Part shown: piece after piece, positions 6,192 to 12,184 of the stretch
How positions within the stretch are numbered: position 1 is the first letter of the stretch
How the letters are laid out: each line of letters starts with the position of its first letter
Source: an archaeon
Lineage (GTDB): Archaea; Nanobdellota; Nanobdellia; Woesearchaeales; ARS49
Assembly: GCA_016213425.1 (NCBI GenBank)
Contig: JACRAI010000019.1
Coordinates: forward strand, 1-12,564
Length of the DNA: 12,564 nt
Reading direction: 5' to 3'
Notes under the pieces: generated by a model
Told to the model about the DNA's origin: nothing
Databases searched by the model: none
Seen by the model: only the letters and a program-made list of their open reading frames with translations
Translations under genes and position numbers: made by a program

Positions 6192-7151
6192 ATGGTATAT
6201 GAATTCACTCAATTAGCGCCTTTAGCAACTAGAAAAATAACCCATTTATCTCAAATTGAAGATAATAGAAATCCTGAAGGTAAATATACTTTACTTGTTG
6301 GACAAAGAAATACTTTTTTAGTAAGATCAGAGCATGGTTACGGAACAGTTTCAAGGCCTTTCGAAGATAATATTACAGAGCCTTTAGAAGAATTAGTTGA
6401 TTTCTTAAACACACAATTTGGACAAGTAATTTTCAGAGGTTTTCCTAAATCAATTCTTGATACACATTACTTTACCATTTCAGCACATCAATCTAACTTA
6501 AATTGGAGATTATACCAAAAACCTCTCTCTGTGGATGAATATGAATCACGATTGAAAAGGTTCAAGAAAAGCGGTTTTGAATATAGACAATTGGGAGTTT
6601 CAGATATTCCTGCATTAATTGAATTAACAAGAACTTGGGCAAGCATAAAAAAACAATTAGCTCTGAAAGCAGAGTTGACACAAAAAATAGAAAATGTTAG
6701 AGATATTGATTCAGCAGTAAATCAGCTCAATAAAATCCGCCACGAAATTGACTGGCTCGATTATATGGTTAAAGAAACAGATGTTTACGAAAAACAAATG
6801 AATCAACCATTAACTGCATTTTATGGAGCATTTAAAGATGGAGAATTACTAGCATACTTGCAAACTACAGGTAATGGTTCCTTTCAAGCTTTCAATTCAA
6901 GATCATCTAAAAGAATGAATAATCATTCACCTCAAGAATTTTTAGACCTTGTTGTTGCTAGAGATTTCGCAAAAAGAGGAGTTCCATTGTTTGATAGAGG
7001 ATACTTGAATATTCGTTCAGGAATGATAGGTTTAATTGAGTACAAAAAAAAATTCGGTCCACTAGACGGCAGATTCGAGTATGATTGGACTGGAGTCTTT
7101 CATCTCGCTGCTCCAGAAAATAAATATTTGAAAGAATTATTTGCTGATTAG
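6192..7151 (+). CDS. GNAT-fold acyl/aminoacyltransferase, FemAB/DUF2156-like
   Basis: A 319-residue cytoplasmic protein without signal peptide or membrane segments. The second half looks like a GNAT domain: AFYGAFKDGELLAYLQTTG (209-227) is the usual beta4-turn-beta5 with 'x-a-xxx-g-xlxgy', and LFDRGYLNIRSGMIGLIEYKKKFGP (266-290) fits the FemAB/DUF2156 ending in which a helix leads into 'xFKxxFG'. A helical stretch near 150-205 (TRTWASIKKQLALKAELTQKIE...) may be a coiled-coil arm, as in FemAB proteins, which hold tRNA with one. The N-terminal 115 residues could be a second degenerate GNAT half. FemAB-type enzymes move amino acids from aminoacyl-tRNA to a peptide or lipid; acetyl-CoA use remains possible. 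It converges on the next gene with 14 bases between stops. Confidence 0.6.
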   Translation: MVYEFTQLAPLATRKITHLSQIEDNRNPEGKYTLLVGQRNTFLVRSEHGYGTVSRPFEDNITEPLEELVDFLNTQFGQVIFRGFPKSILDTHYFTISAHQSNLNWRLYQKPLSVDEYESRLKRFKKSGFEYRQLGVSDIPALIELTRTWASIKKQLALKAELTQKIENVRDIDSAVNQLNKIRHEIDWLDYMVKETDVYEKQMNQPLTAFYGAFKDGELLAYLQTTGNGSFQAFNSRSSKRMNNHSPQEFLDLVVARDFAKRGVPLFDRGYLNIRSGMIGLIEYKKKFGPLDGRFEYDWTGVFHLAAPENKYLKELFAD

Positions 7152-7165
7152 TTCGGAGTTCTTAT

Positions 7166-7972
7166 TTATTTCGCCTTAACTATCTTCTGCATCTCTGTTA
7201 TAAATGTTACAGCTCGTTTTCTGTAATCATCATACTCTTTACCAGTTATTCTTTGTATTTCTCTATGCGTAATTTTTTTGCTTAAATTATAAAAAAAATC
7301 CATTTCATTCGCATAACTTTTGTGCAATAATTTTTTATTAACTAAAATTCTTCTTATTTCATCACCAATCATATCTGGAGCTGGAGGAATTTGTCCATGA
7401 GTCATTAATGCAGCATGAGCGGAATCTATAACTGCCCAGTATAAATCTAATACTGCTTGCATTATATGCCAATCAGATGCCTGCAATGTAGTTGGCGCTC
7501 TTGTGTAATACGCCCAAATACTTTCTTTAGTTGGAATCACTCTTCCTTCAGATAATAATTTTTGTGCCGGCTCGAAAATACCTACATCATACAATGGGTA
7601 ACCGTCTCTTAACATATTAGTAACTATTGGATCTCCATTTCTTACATAATCCCAAAAATTAGTCAACTTCATAGTTGTTATATGGAGTCTTTTAGATACT
7701 TTTGAAGCAGTTCTTTCAGTTATTACCCGATAAGTTTCTATCACTTCATCAGTGAGAATTGCAACCAGATCGTCAACAATTATTAAAACATCAATATCTT
7801 TTTCGTGAATAGTTTTTTGCTGCCTAGCAGAACTGCCAAATAAAACTACTGCTTTAACGAATTCATTTAATTCTTTAACTAAAGACTCTGCAAATTTTTT
7901 GGCTAGTTTAAAATCTGCATCATCAGGATTCAATTTGACTTTTGATGGATACTTCTTAACTTCGAACTCCAT
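7166..7972 (-). CDS. Nucleotidyltransferase (MNT) fused to a C-terminal HEPN-like helical domain
   Basis: A 268-residue protein. Residues 35-70 hold the polymerase-beta-like site AVVLFGSSARQQKTIHEKDIDVLIIV: G46-S47, then D59 and D61 (GS-x11-DxD). The C-terminal part (about 150-265) is all helix; VLDLYWAVIDSAHAALM (174-190) resembles the HEPN signature helix, followed by THREIQRITGKEYDDYRKRA. It thus unites in one chain what the 3899/4494 pair keeps separate. No RX4HXY motif is seen. Such fusions are known among archaeal nucleotidyltransferases; nucleotide transfer to a protein or small molecule is likely, the target unknown. It may be housekeeping rather than toxin-antitoxin. A TATA box 23-30 bases upstream supports a leaderless ATG. 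Confidence 0.72.
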   Translation of the reverse strand: MEFEVKKYPSKVKLNPDDADFKLAKKFAESLVKELNEFVKAVVLFGSSARQQKTIHEKDIDVLIIVDDLVAILTDEVIETYRVITERTASKVSKRLHITTMKLTNFWDYVRNGDPIVTNMLRDGYPLYDVGIFEPAQKLLSEGRVIPTKESIWAYYTRAPTTLQASDWHIMQAVLDLYWAVIDSAHAALMTHGQIPPAPDMIGDEIRRILVNKKLLHKSYANEMDFFYNLSKKITHREIQRITGKEYDDYRKRAVTFITEMQKIVKAK

Positions 7973-7994
7973 AAACCATGTTTTGCTTTTTAAC

Positions 7995-8002
7995 TATAAA
8001 AG
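7995..8002 (-). promoter_or_regulatory. TATA-like box of the MNT-HEPN fusion gene
   Basis: CTTTTATA on the minus strand, 23-30 bases before the ATG at 7972. The 12-base word GCTTTTTAACTA at 7985-7996 overlaps it and recurs at 6125-6136 in the other divergent region. Confidence 0.5.
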
Positions 8003-8034
8003 GTTTTATTACTATTCTAGAATGAAGACAAGGA

Positions 8035-8062
8035 AGTTCATAGTTTGAGGTTTGCAGTTTGA
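8035..8062. repeat. 7-base-period repeat
   Basis: Four successive heptads AGTTCAT, AGTTTGA, GGTTTGC, AGTTTGA in the spacer before the phosphomannomutase-like gene. Related heptads occur on the other side of that gene (8848-8875) and, inverted, at 8929-8953. Confidence 0.55.
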
Positions 8063-8097
8063 CAGAATATTAATGATCCATCTTATTCATTCAAAAA

Positions 8098-8106
8098 TTA
8101 TTTAAA
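8098..8106 (+). promoter_or_regulatory. TATA-like box of the phosphomannomutase-like gene
   Basis: TTATTTAAA, 23-31 bases before the ATG at 8129; leaderless spacing. Confidence 0.5.
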
Positions 8107-8128
8107 CTATTAAATCAAAAAAAGAATT

Positions 8129-8857
8129 ATGAAAAAATTGGTGTTGTTTGATTTAGATAATACTCTTGCAGAAAGCAAGTCAGAAATTGATGATGAAATG
8201 AAAGGTTTATTGTTGAAACTTCTCGAAGTTAAAGAAGTTGGAATTATTTCTGGAGGCTCTTATGCGCAGTTTCAAAAACAATTTCTTACAAAAATAGGCG
8301 AATCAAAACTTTTAGAAAAACTACATCTATTCCCAGTATGTTCAACAAGCTTTTACCGCTACAATAATGGATGGGAAGAAATTTATTCTGAAAAATTAAA
8401 CGAAGAAGAAAAGAAAAAAATCTTCCACGCATTCTCTCAAGTTATAGATTTAACACCTAAATATGGAAATTTGTTAGAAGATAGAAATTCTCAAATTACT
8501 TATTCTGCTCTAGGACAGAACGCTCCTTCACATCTTAAAAAAGAATACGATCCTGAAGGTAAGAATAGATTAGAACTAAAAAAAAGATTGGAACAATTAA
8601 TTCCTGAGTTTGAAATAAAATTAGGAGGAACAACCTCTCTAGATATAACTCGAAAAGGAATAGATAAAGCATACGGAATAAAAAAGATAGAAGAACACTT
8701 AGGAATTAAAAAAGAAGAAATGCTTTACATAGGTGATGCATTATTTGAAGGCGGCAATGATTACCCTGTAAAACAGGCAGGCGTTGATTGCATTAGCGTA
8801 AATAATCCTAATGATACAAAAGAAGTTATAAGAAAGATAATCAATTGGGGTTCGTAG
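8129..8857 (+). CDS. Eukaryotic-type phosphomannomutase-like HAD protein (HAD-IIB)
   Basis: A 242-residue cytoplasmic protein that follows the PMM1/PMM2 layout. Motif I is LFDLDNTLA (D8, D10) and motif II GIISGGSYAQFQKQF (S41). The cap has EDRNSQITYSALGQNA (117-132), matching the PMM stretch 'EFRNGMLNVSPIG'. Next come LGGTTSLDITRKGIDKAYG (K180) and motif IV YIGDALFEGGNDYPVKQAGV (D203, D211), like 'GDKTxPGGNDxEI'. PMMs interconvert mannose-6-P and mannose-1-P for GDP-mannose and glycan synthesis. The sequence fits mutase or the related sugar-phosphatase activity; mutase is favoured by the cap and GGND motifs. No sugar genes lie nearby. Its stop codon falls inside a 7-base-period repeat, so the last residues (WGS) are repeat-encoded. 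Confidence 0.75.
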   Translation: MKKLVLFDLDNTLAESKSEIDDEMKGLLLKLLEVKEVGIISGGSYAQFQKQFLTKIGESKLLEKLHLFPVCSTSFYRYNNGWEEIYSEKLNEEEKKKIFHAFSQVIDLTPKYGNLLEDRNSQITYSALGQNAPSHLKKEYDPEGKNRLELKKRLEQLIPEFEIKLGGTTSLDITRKGIDKAYGIKKIEEHLGIKKEEMLYIGDALFEGGNDYPVKQAGVDCISVNNPNDTKEVIRKIINWGS

Positions 8858-8875
8858 TTTGATGTTTGAAGTAAG
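8848..8875. repeat. 7-base-period repeat covering the stop codon
   Basis: Heptads GGGTTCG, TAGTTTG, ATGTTTG, AAGTAAG, starting in the last codons of the phosphomannomutase-like gene. TAGTTTG (8855-8861) is complementary to CAAACTA (8940-8946) in the inverted copy. Confidence 0.45.
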
Positions 8876-8928
8876 AGGTATTTTTAAGATTGATTTATAT
8901 TCAAGAATTCTACTCATCTCAATCACAC

Positions 8929-8953
8929 ACCTAAAACCGCAAACTAGTTACTG
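8929..8953. repeat. Inverted copy of the 7-base-period repeat
   Basis: On the minus strand it reads AGTAACT, AGTTTGC, GGTTTTA, GGTGTG. It lies between the phosphomannomutase-like gene and the TIM-barrel gene and faces the copy at 8848-8875. Confidence 0.4.
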
Positions 8954-8973
8954 TGACTTTTTTGTCATAAATA

Positions 8974-8982
8974 TTTATAAAT
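8974..8982 (+). promoter_or_regulatory. TATA-like box of the TIM-barrel gene
   Basis: TTTATAAAT, 22-30 bases before the ATG at 9004; one of the cleanest boxes here, leaderless spacing. Just upstream, TGAC-T6-GTCA (8954-8967) is a short dyad. Confidence 0.6.
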
Positions 8983-9003
8983 CTTAAAATCTAGGATTAA
9001 ATA

Positions 9004-10794
9004 ATGGTAGAATTTAACACTATGAATTATGCTCCTGCAGATAGAACAATGCATGAGTTCGAATCAAGATCAAAGAGAAAGATAGAGGCTCCTATAATCC
9101 CTATAAGTGAATTGGGTGTTACTGTTCCAGAAAATGATCCGGCAGGTAAATTCAGGAGCGTTGTTGAAACAGTTCAAGCAGCAATTAGAAGAGGTTCAGG
9201 TCAATTACAATTAGTTATGACAACTTCACATCAAGCGAACATTGGTGGAAGAGCTAAAAGTATGGGTAAAGAAGTCAGAGAAGCAGTTAAGTCGGTGCTT
9301 CTTGCTAATGATGCAGAAATAGTTGGTATAGAACTACCAACTTCTATGACAAACATGTCAGGCCTTGATAATCAAAGAGGAGTTGTTAGCGAAGAAGTTA
9401 GAAAACAACATTTAGACGAAGTTAGAGATGCTATTAAATTTGCTGCAGATATAGGTCAAGGTGGAGAAATTGACGTTGTATCCTGGGAGTATCCTAGAAA
9501 CGTTTTTGATGCATCATGGAATACAGAAGGAAAATGGAAGGGAGCGTTTAAAGCTCCTGAAGAAGAAAAACAACAACACTTGCAATTTGTTAATGCTGAA
9601 ACTGGAAAAATTCAAGCTCAAGATGCAAAACACTTACCTCCACCTAAAAGAGCCGTTGAGCAAGGAATTGCTCAAGAAGGAGAAATGTGGGATTTAAAGA
9701 AATACAAAGAGTTCGCTAAAAAAGAAGGTTTAGATCCTGAAACTGGTGCTTTTGAATTGTTTAAAGAAACAGTTTTAGGTAGAGAGTTAAGACAAGCAAA
9801 CAGACAAAAATCAATGCATGAAGCACAATCAATAGAGTATAGAGAAAGAGCTGAAGGGATAAAACAAAGCATGGCAAGACACGGTGAAGACCCAAGCAAG
9901 TGGCCTGACGAAGACAAGAAAAAAAAATACAACGCGTACAAAGGTTTTTCAGAGCAGGAAGCAATCCAAGCCAGAGAGCAAACAAACACTTTGAAACAAA
10001 TTGAGACTCAAATAAGTAATTTAAAACCATTAACTACTTTTGCTAAAGAAAAAGCTGTAGAATCTTACGCAGAAGCAGGAATGATGGCAATGGAAGAAAC
10101 TCACAATACTAAAAATTTGAAAAGACCTATAAGCGTAGGTCCTGAGTTGGGCTGGCCTCATTCTTACGGCGGGCATCCTGATGAATTTATCGAGTTAATA
10201 AGAGACGCTAGAACTAAAATGGCTGAAAGATTAAAAGACAAAGGATACTCATCAAAACAAGCTGAAGAACAAGCAAAATTACACATAAAAGGAACATTTG
10301 ACACAGCACACATGGGTATGTGGCTTGAAAAATTCAAACCAGAACTTCCATGGGATACAAGAGTTAAAGAATTCAATAAATGGTTTATGGAACACGCAGA
10401 AAAATTAGCTAAAGCAGATGTTGTTGGCGGAATTCAAGTTGTAGACAGCCACTCTGCAGCTCACGGCCACTTGCCTCCAGGTCAAGGTATTTTCCCAGTT
10501 GTTGATGCTACAAAATTATTCAAAAAACACGGATTCACAGGATACATAGTTAGCGAAGGTCACGAAGAAGAAAAAATAGGTGAAGGAAGAATAATGCTCA
10601 AAACATGGGAAGCATTTGATGCACCCATAGGAAGCGGATATAATATTGGTGTAGGTTCTCAACCATTCAGAGATATACATCAAGGATATTTTGGAAGACA
10701 GTACGCACCCAGACAAATGTTTGGTTCATACACTCCACCAAATGCAGAATACAAACCTTGGGCTGGCGGAAAAAACCCAATAAGCTTTGAGTGA
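9004..10794 (+). CDS. Large endonuclease IV/xylose-isomerase-like TIM-barrel protein with helical insertion
   Basis: A 596-residue soluble protein. Motifs resemble the AP endonuclease family 2 metal site: VGPELGWP (E381), FDTAHMG (D433, H436; compare DTCH of endonuclease IV), VVDSHSAAHGHLPPGQG (D481, H483, H487, H489; compare HxHLGxG) and GYIVSEGH (E518). The N-terminal LQLVMTTSHQANIGG (68-82) looks like strand 1 and EIDVVSWEYPR (155-165) another early strand. Residues about 170-370 are charged, Gln/Lys/Glu-rich helix, probably coiled coil, inserted between barrel strands; known family members are roughly 280-320 residues. The tail (after 540) is rich in Gly, Pro and aromatics. It could cut abasic DNA or isomerise a sugar; the sequence does not decide. 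It stands alone with its own promoter. The superfamily call is fair, the function unknown. Confidence 0.62.
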   Translation: MVEFNTMNYAPADRTMHEFESRSKRKIEAPIIPISELGVTVPENDPAGKFRSVVETVQAAIRRGSGQLQLVMTTSHQANIGGRAKSMGKEVREAVKSVLLANDAEIVGIELPTSMTNMSGLDNQRGVVSEEVRKQHLDEVRDAIKFAADIGQGGEIDVVSWEYPRNVFDASWNTEGKWKGAFKAPEEEKQQHLQFVNAETGKIQAQDAKHLPPPKRAVEQGIAQEGEMWDLKKYKEFAKKEGLDPETGAFELFKETVLGRELRQANRQKSMHEAQSIEYRERAEGIKQSMARHGEDPSKWPDEDKKKKYNAYKGFSEQEAIQAREQTNTLKQIETQISNLKPLTTFAKEKAVESYAEAGMMAMEETHNTKNLKRPISVGPELGWPHSYGGHPDEFIELIRDARTKMAERLKDKGYSSKQAEEQAKLHIKGTFDTAHMGMWLEKFKPELPWDTRVKEFNKWFMEHAEKLAKADVVGGIQVVDSHSAAHGHLPPGQGIFPVVDATKLFKKHGFTGYIVSEGHEEEKIGEGRIMLKTWEAFDAPIGSGYNIGVGSQPFRDIHQGYFGRQYAPRQMFGSYTPPNAEYKPWAGGKNPISFE

Positions 10795-10863
10795 AAAATT
10801 GCAGTAACTTAAGAGTATGTGTTCTATCTTTCAAAAGCTTAATCACTTAACTTTCAGAGAAAA

Positions 10864-10940
10864 CCGGTGCCTTGCGTTTATTGCTTGATTATTTCTTTTC
10901 ACACATTGGCATCGGAACTTGACTCGGCTCTACGTGCCGA
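10864..10940. ncRNA. Candidate structured RNA in a long intergenic region
   Basis: A GC-rich island in an otherwise AT-rich 350-base gap (10795-11144) that holds no convincing gene. CCGGTGCC (10864-10871) pairs with GGCATCGG (10908-10915), eight pairs with one G-U, and TCGGC (10925... with T at 10924) pairs with GCCGA (10936-10940) over a 7-base loop. On the minus strand the long stem ends in GGCACCGG followed by TTTTCTCT, like a terminator, and a TATA-like ATTTATGA lies near 10962-10969, so a minus-strand RNA starting near 10937 is conceivable. I recognise no known family (not tRNA, no clear C/D or H/ACA boxes). Confidence 0.25.
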
Positions 10941-11010
10941 AAATTATTAATAAAAAAGTTTCATAAATCCCGCAAACCTTTTACAAAAATATCGTATTTC
11001 TAAAAAAACA

Positions 11011-11067
11011 TCCAAGAAAACTGCAAACTTTTCAGAATTATTGAAAGATTTTCAACTTTTTCTTGGA
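11011..11067. repeat. Inverted repeat with perfect 10-base arms
   Basis: TCCAAGAAAA (11011-11020) and TTTTCTTGGA (11058-11067) with a 37-base spacer, which itself holds a smaller dyad TTGAAA-GAT-TTTCAA (11041-11055). It lies between the possible RNA and the vapBC promoter; it could be a stem-loop or regulatory element. Confidence 0.45.
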
Positions 11068-11112
11068 AACAACATATAAAAAATAGGAATATATTATTTA
11101 TCAGCCAAAATG

Positions 11113-11120
11113 TTTAAATA
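11113..11120 (+). promoter_or_regulatory. TATA-like box of vapBC
   Basis: TTTAAATA, 25-32 bases before the GTG at 11145, placing transcription start at or next to the start codon. Confidence 0.55.
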
Positions 11121-11123
11121 ATA

Positions 11124-11146
11124 GTTATACAATGGTTATACATTGT
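11124..11146 (+). promoter_or_regulatory. Candidate vapBC operator: tandem 11-mers and a dyad over the start codon
   Basis: GTTATACAATG (11124-11134) is followed directly by GTTATACATTG (11135-11145). Within it ACAATG (11129-11134) and CATTGT (11141-11146) form a perfect 6-6-6 dyad. It lies between the TATA box and the GTG and overlaps the likely transcription start, where a bound VapB/VapBC complex would block the polymerase. Confidence 0.5.
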
Positions 11147-11354
11147 GGCTATTGAAGTAAAAATAAAGAAATGGGGAAACTCTATGGGAGTAATCTTACC
11201 TAAAGAATTGGTAAAAGAAAAAAAATTGAAAGAAAACCAGAAAATTTTGATTCAAATAGTTGAGAAAGCAGATTTAAGCGACATATTTGGCTCTTTAAAA
11301 TTTAAGAAATCTGCTCAAGAATTAAAAGATGAGGCAAGAGAAGGATGGGATTGA
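11145..11354 (+). CDS. VapB-type antitoxin with SpoVT/AbrB fold
   Basis: A 69-residue protein. Residues 1-42 follow the AbrB/MazE swapped-hairpin pattern (VKIKKWGNSMGVILPKELVKE...LKENQKILIQIV), a DNA-binding dimer. The tail DLSDIFGSLKFKKSAQELKDEAREGWD is the helical part that would fill the toxin's active site. GTG is the only in-frame start that keeps the domain; ATG at 11132 is out of frame. The start codon sits in a repeat/dyad, suggesting self-repression. Its end overlaps the PIN toxin gene. Strong family call. Confidence 0.85.
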   Translation: MAIEVKIKKWGNSMGVILPKELVKEKKLKENQKILIQIVEKADLSDIFGSLKFKKSAQELKDEAREGWD

Positions 11355-11722
11355 TGAACACGCTTTTTTGGGATACTTATGCGTTTGTTAGAGCAATTGA
11401 AGGCGGACATGATTACAACAAGTTCATCAAAGGTTATTCTATTATTACAACAAGATTAAATTTAATGGAATTACATTACACCCTTCTAAGAACACATAAT
11501 AAACGAATAGCAGATACATATTATGAACGATTAAAAAAATATGCAGTTAAGTTTGAGGATGAAATCATAAAAAAATCAAACATATTCAAATTAATTAACA
11601 AAAAGAAAAAATTATCCTATGTTGACTGTGTTGGCTACATCTTAGCAAAAGAACAAGGAATAAAATTCTTAACAGGTGATGAAGGATTTAAAGATTTAGA
11701 TAATGTTGAATTTGTGAAGTAA
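11345..11722 (+). CDS. VapC-type toxin, PIN-domain ribonuclease
   Basis: A 125-residue PIN protein. Acidic residues stand at the expected places: LFWDTYAFVRAI (first Asp), LNLMELHYTLL (Glu), KKLSYVDCVGYILAKEQGIKFLTGDEGFKDL (Asp in SYVDC and Asp in TGDEGF). VapC proteins cut tRNA or rRNA in a Mg-dependent way when freed from VapB. It starts at ATG 11345, overlapping vapB by ten bases, or at ATG 11354 (TGATG, one-base overlap, three residues shorter); both keep the domain. Its stop TAA abuts the stop of the opposing gene (TAATTA). Confidence 0.85.
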   Translation: MGLMNTLFWDTYAFVRAIEGGHDYNKFIKGYSIITTRLNLMELHYTLLRTHNKRIADTYYERLKKYAVKFEDEIIKKSNIFKLINKKKKLSYVDCVGYILAKEQGIKFLTGDEGFKDLDNVEFVK

Positions 11723-12184
11723 TTAAAATACACGAATGACTCCCCTTTCATTTCTCTCTTCAATGTATAACCCATCATTTAAATCTGCAGTTTTTAACAT
11801 CACAGGTCGATTGAAAGTTTCTATACCCCAATAATTAAACTGTAACTTTATCCATCGTCTCTTTGATACAAATCCTAAAACATCTAGCAAAGTTTTTATT
11901 TCATCCTGAGTATCAAATAATTTTTTTAAAAAAATTTCAGGAGCTGTATCTTTCAATTCTTCCAGCCATTTATCGTAGTTTTTAGGGGTGCTGAAATCAA
12001 TAATTTTAGATTCAATAGGTTCAGACCATGCTCTTCCTTGTCCTTTAATATTTCTTCCAACGGCAGGAACAATAATATTTTCTTTAATGACGGTCTCTTC
12101 AGCAAACTGCTTATTAACTACATCAATCAAACCTTCATCATACTTTCTCTTCTTTTTATCTCCTAATATTTCTCTTTCGGCCAT
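11723..12184 (-). CDS. Unrecognised 153-residue soluble protein
   Basis: I do not recognise a family. It has a charged, Lys/Glu-rich start (MAEREILGDKKKRKYDEG), a middle segment with NIKGQGRAWSEPIESKIIDF, an amphipathic helical part (NYDKWLEELKDTAPEIFLKKLFDTQDEIKTLLDVLG) and a possibly beta C-terminus (KLQFNYWGIETF...GLYIEERNERGVIRVF). No signal peptide or membrane segment. The gene overlaps the upstream beta-helix gene by 22 bases and is preceded by AAGGAGAA seven bases before its ATG, so the start is well supported and the two are co-translated, suggesting partners. Its stop touches that of vapC. Confidence 0.65.
   Translation of the reverse strand: MAEREILGDKKKRKYDEGLIDVVNKQFAEETVIKENIIVPAVGRNIKGQGRAWSEPIESKIIDFSTPKNYDKWLEELKDTAPEIFLKKLFDTQDEIKTLLDVLGFVSKRRWIKLQFNYWGIETFNRPVMLKTADLNDGLYIEERNERGVIRVF

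Noticed and set aside
6125..7996. Shared 12-base word GCTTTTTAACTA at 6125 and 7985 as a common regulatory site
   Set aside because: It lies upstream of the TATA box in one case and between TATA box and start in the other, so a common role is doubtful; chance match in AT-rich DNA cannot be excluded.
8035..8953. CRISPR array
   Set aside because: Heptads are short, directly adjacent and degenerate; there are no 25-40 base identical repeats with unique spacers and no cas gene.
9461..10716. Open frames overlapping the TIM-barrel gene on both strands
   Set aside because: All lie in other frames of a long gene with clear motifs; their products are Lys/Glu- or Leu/Cys-rich with no recognisable domain.
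10795..11144. tRNA or rRNA fragment
   Set aside because: No cloverleaf, T-loop consensus or rRNA-like segment could be found on either strand.
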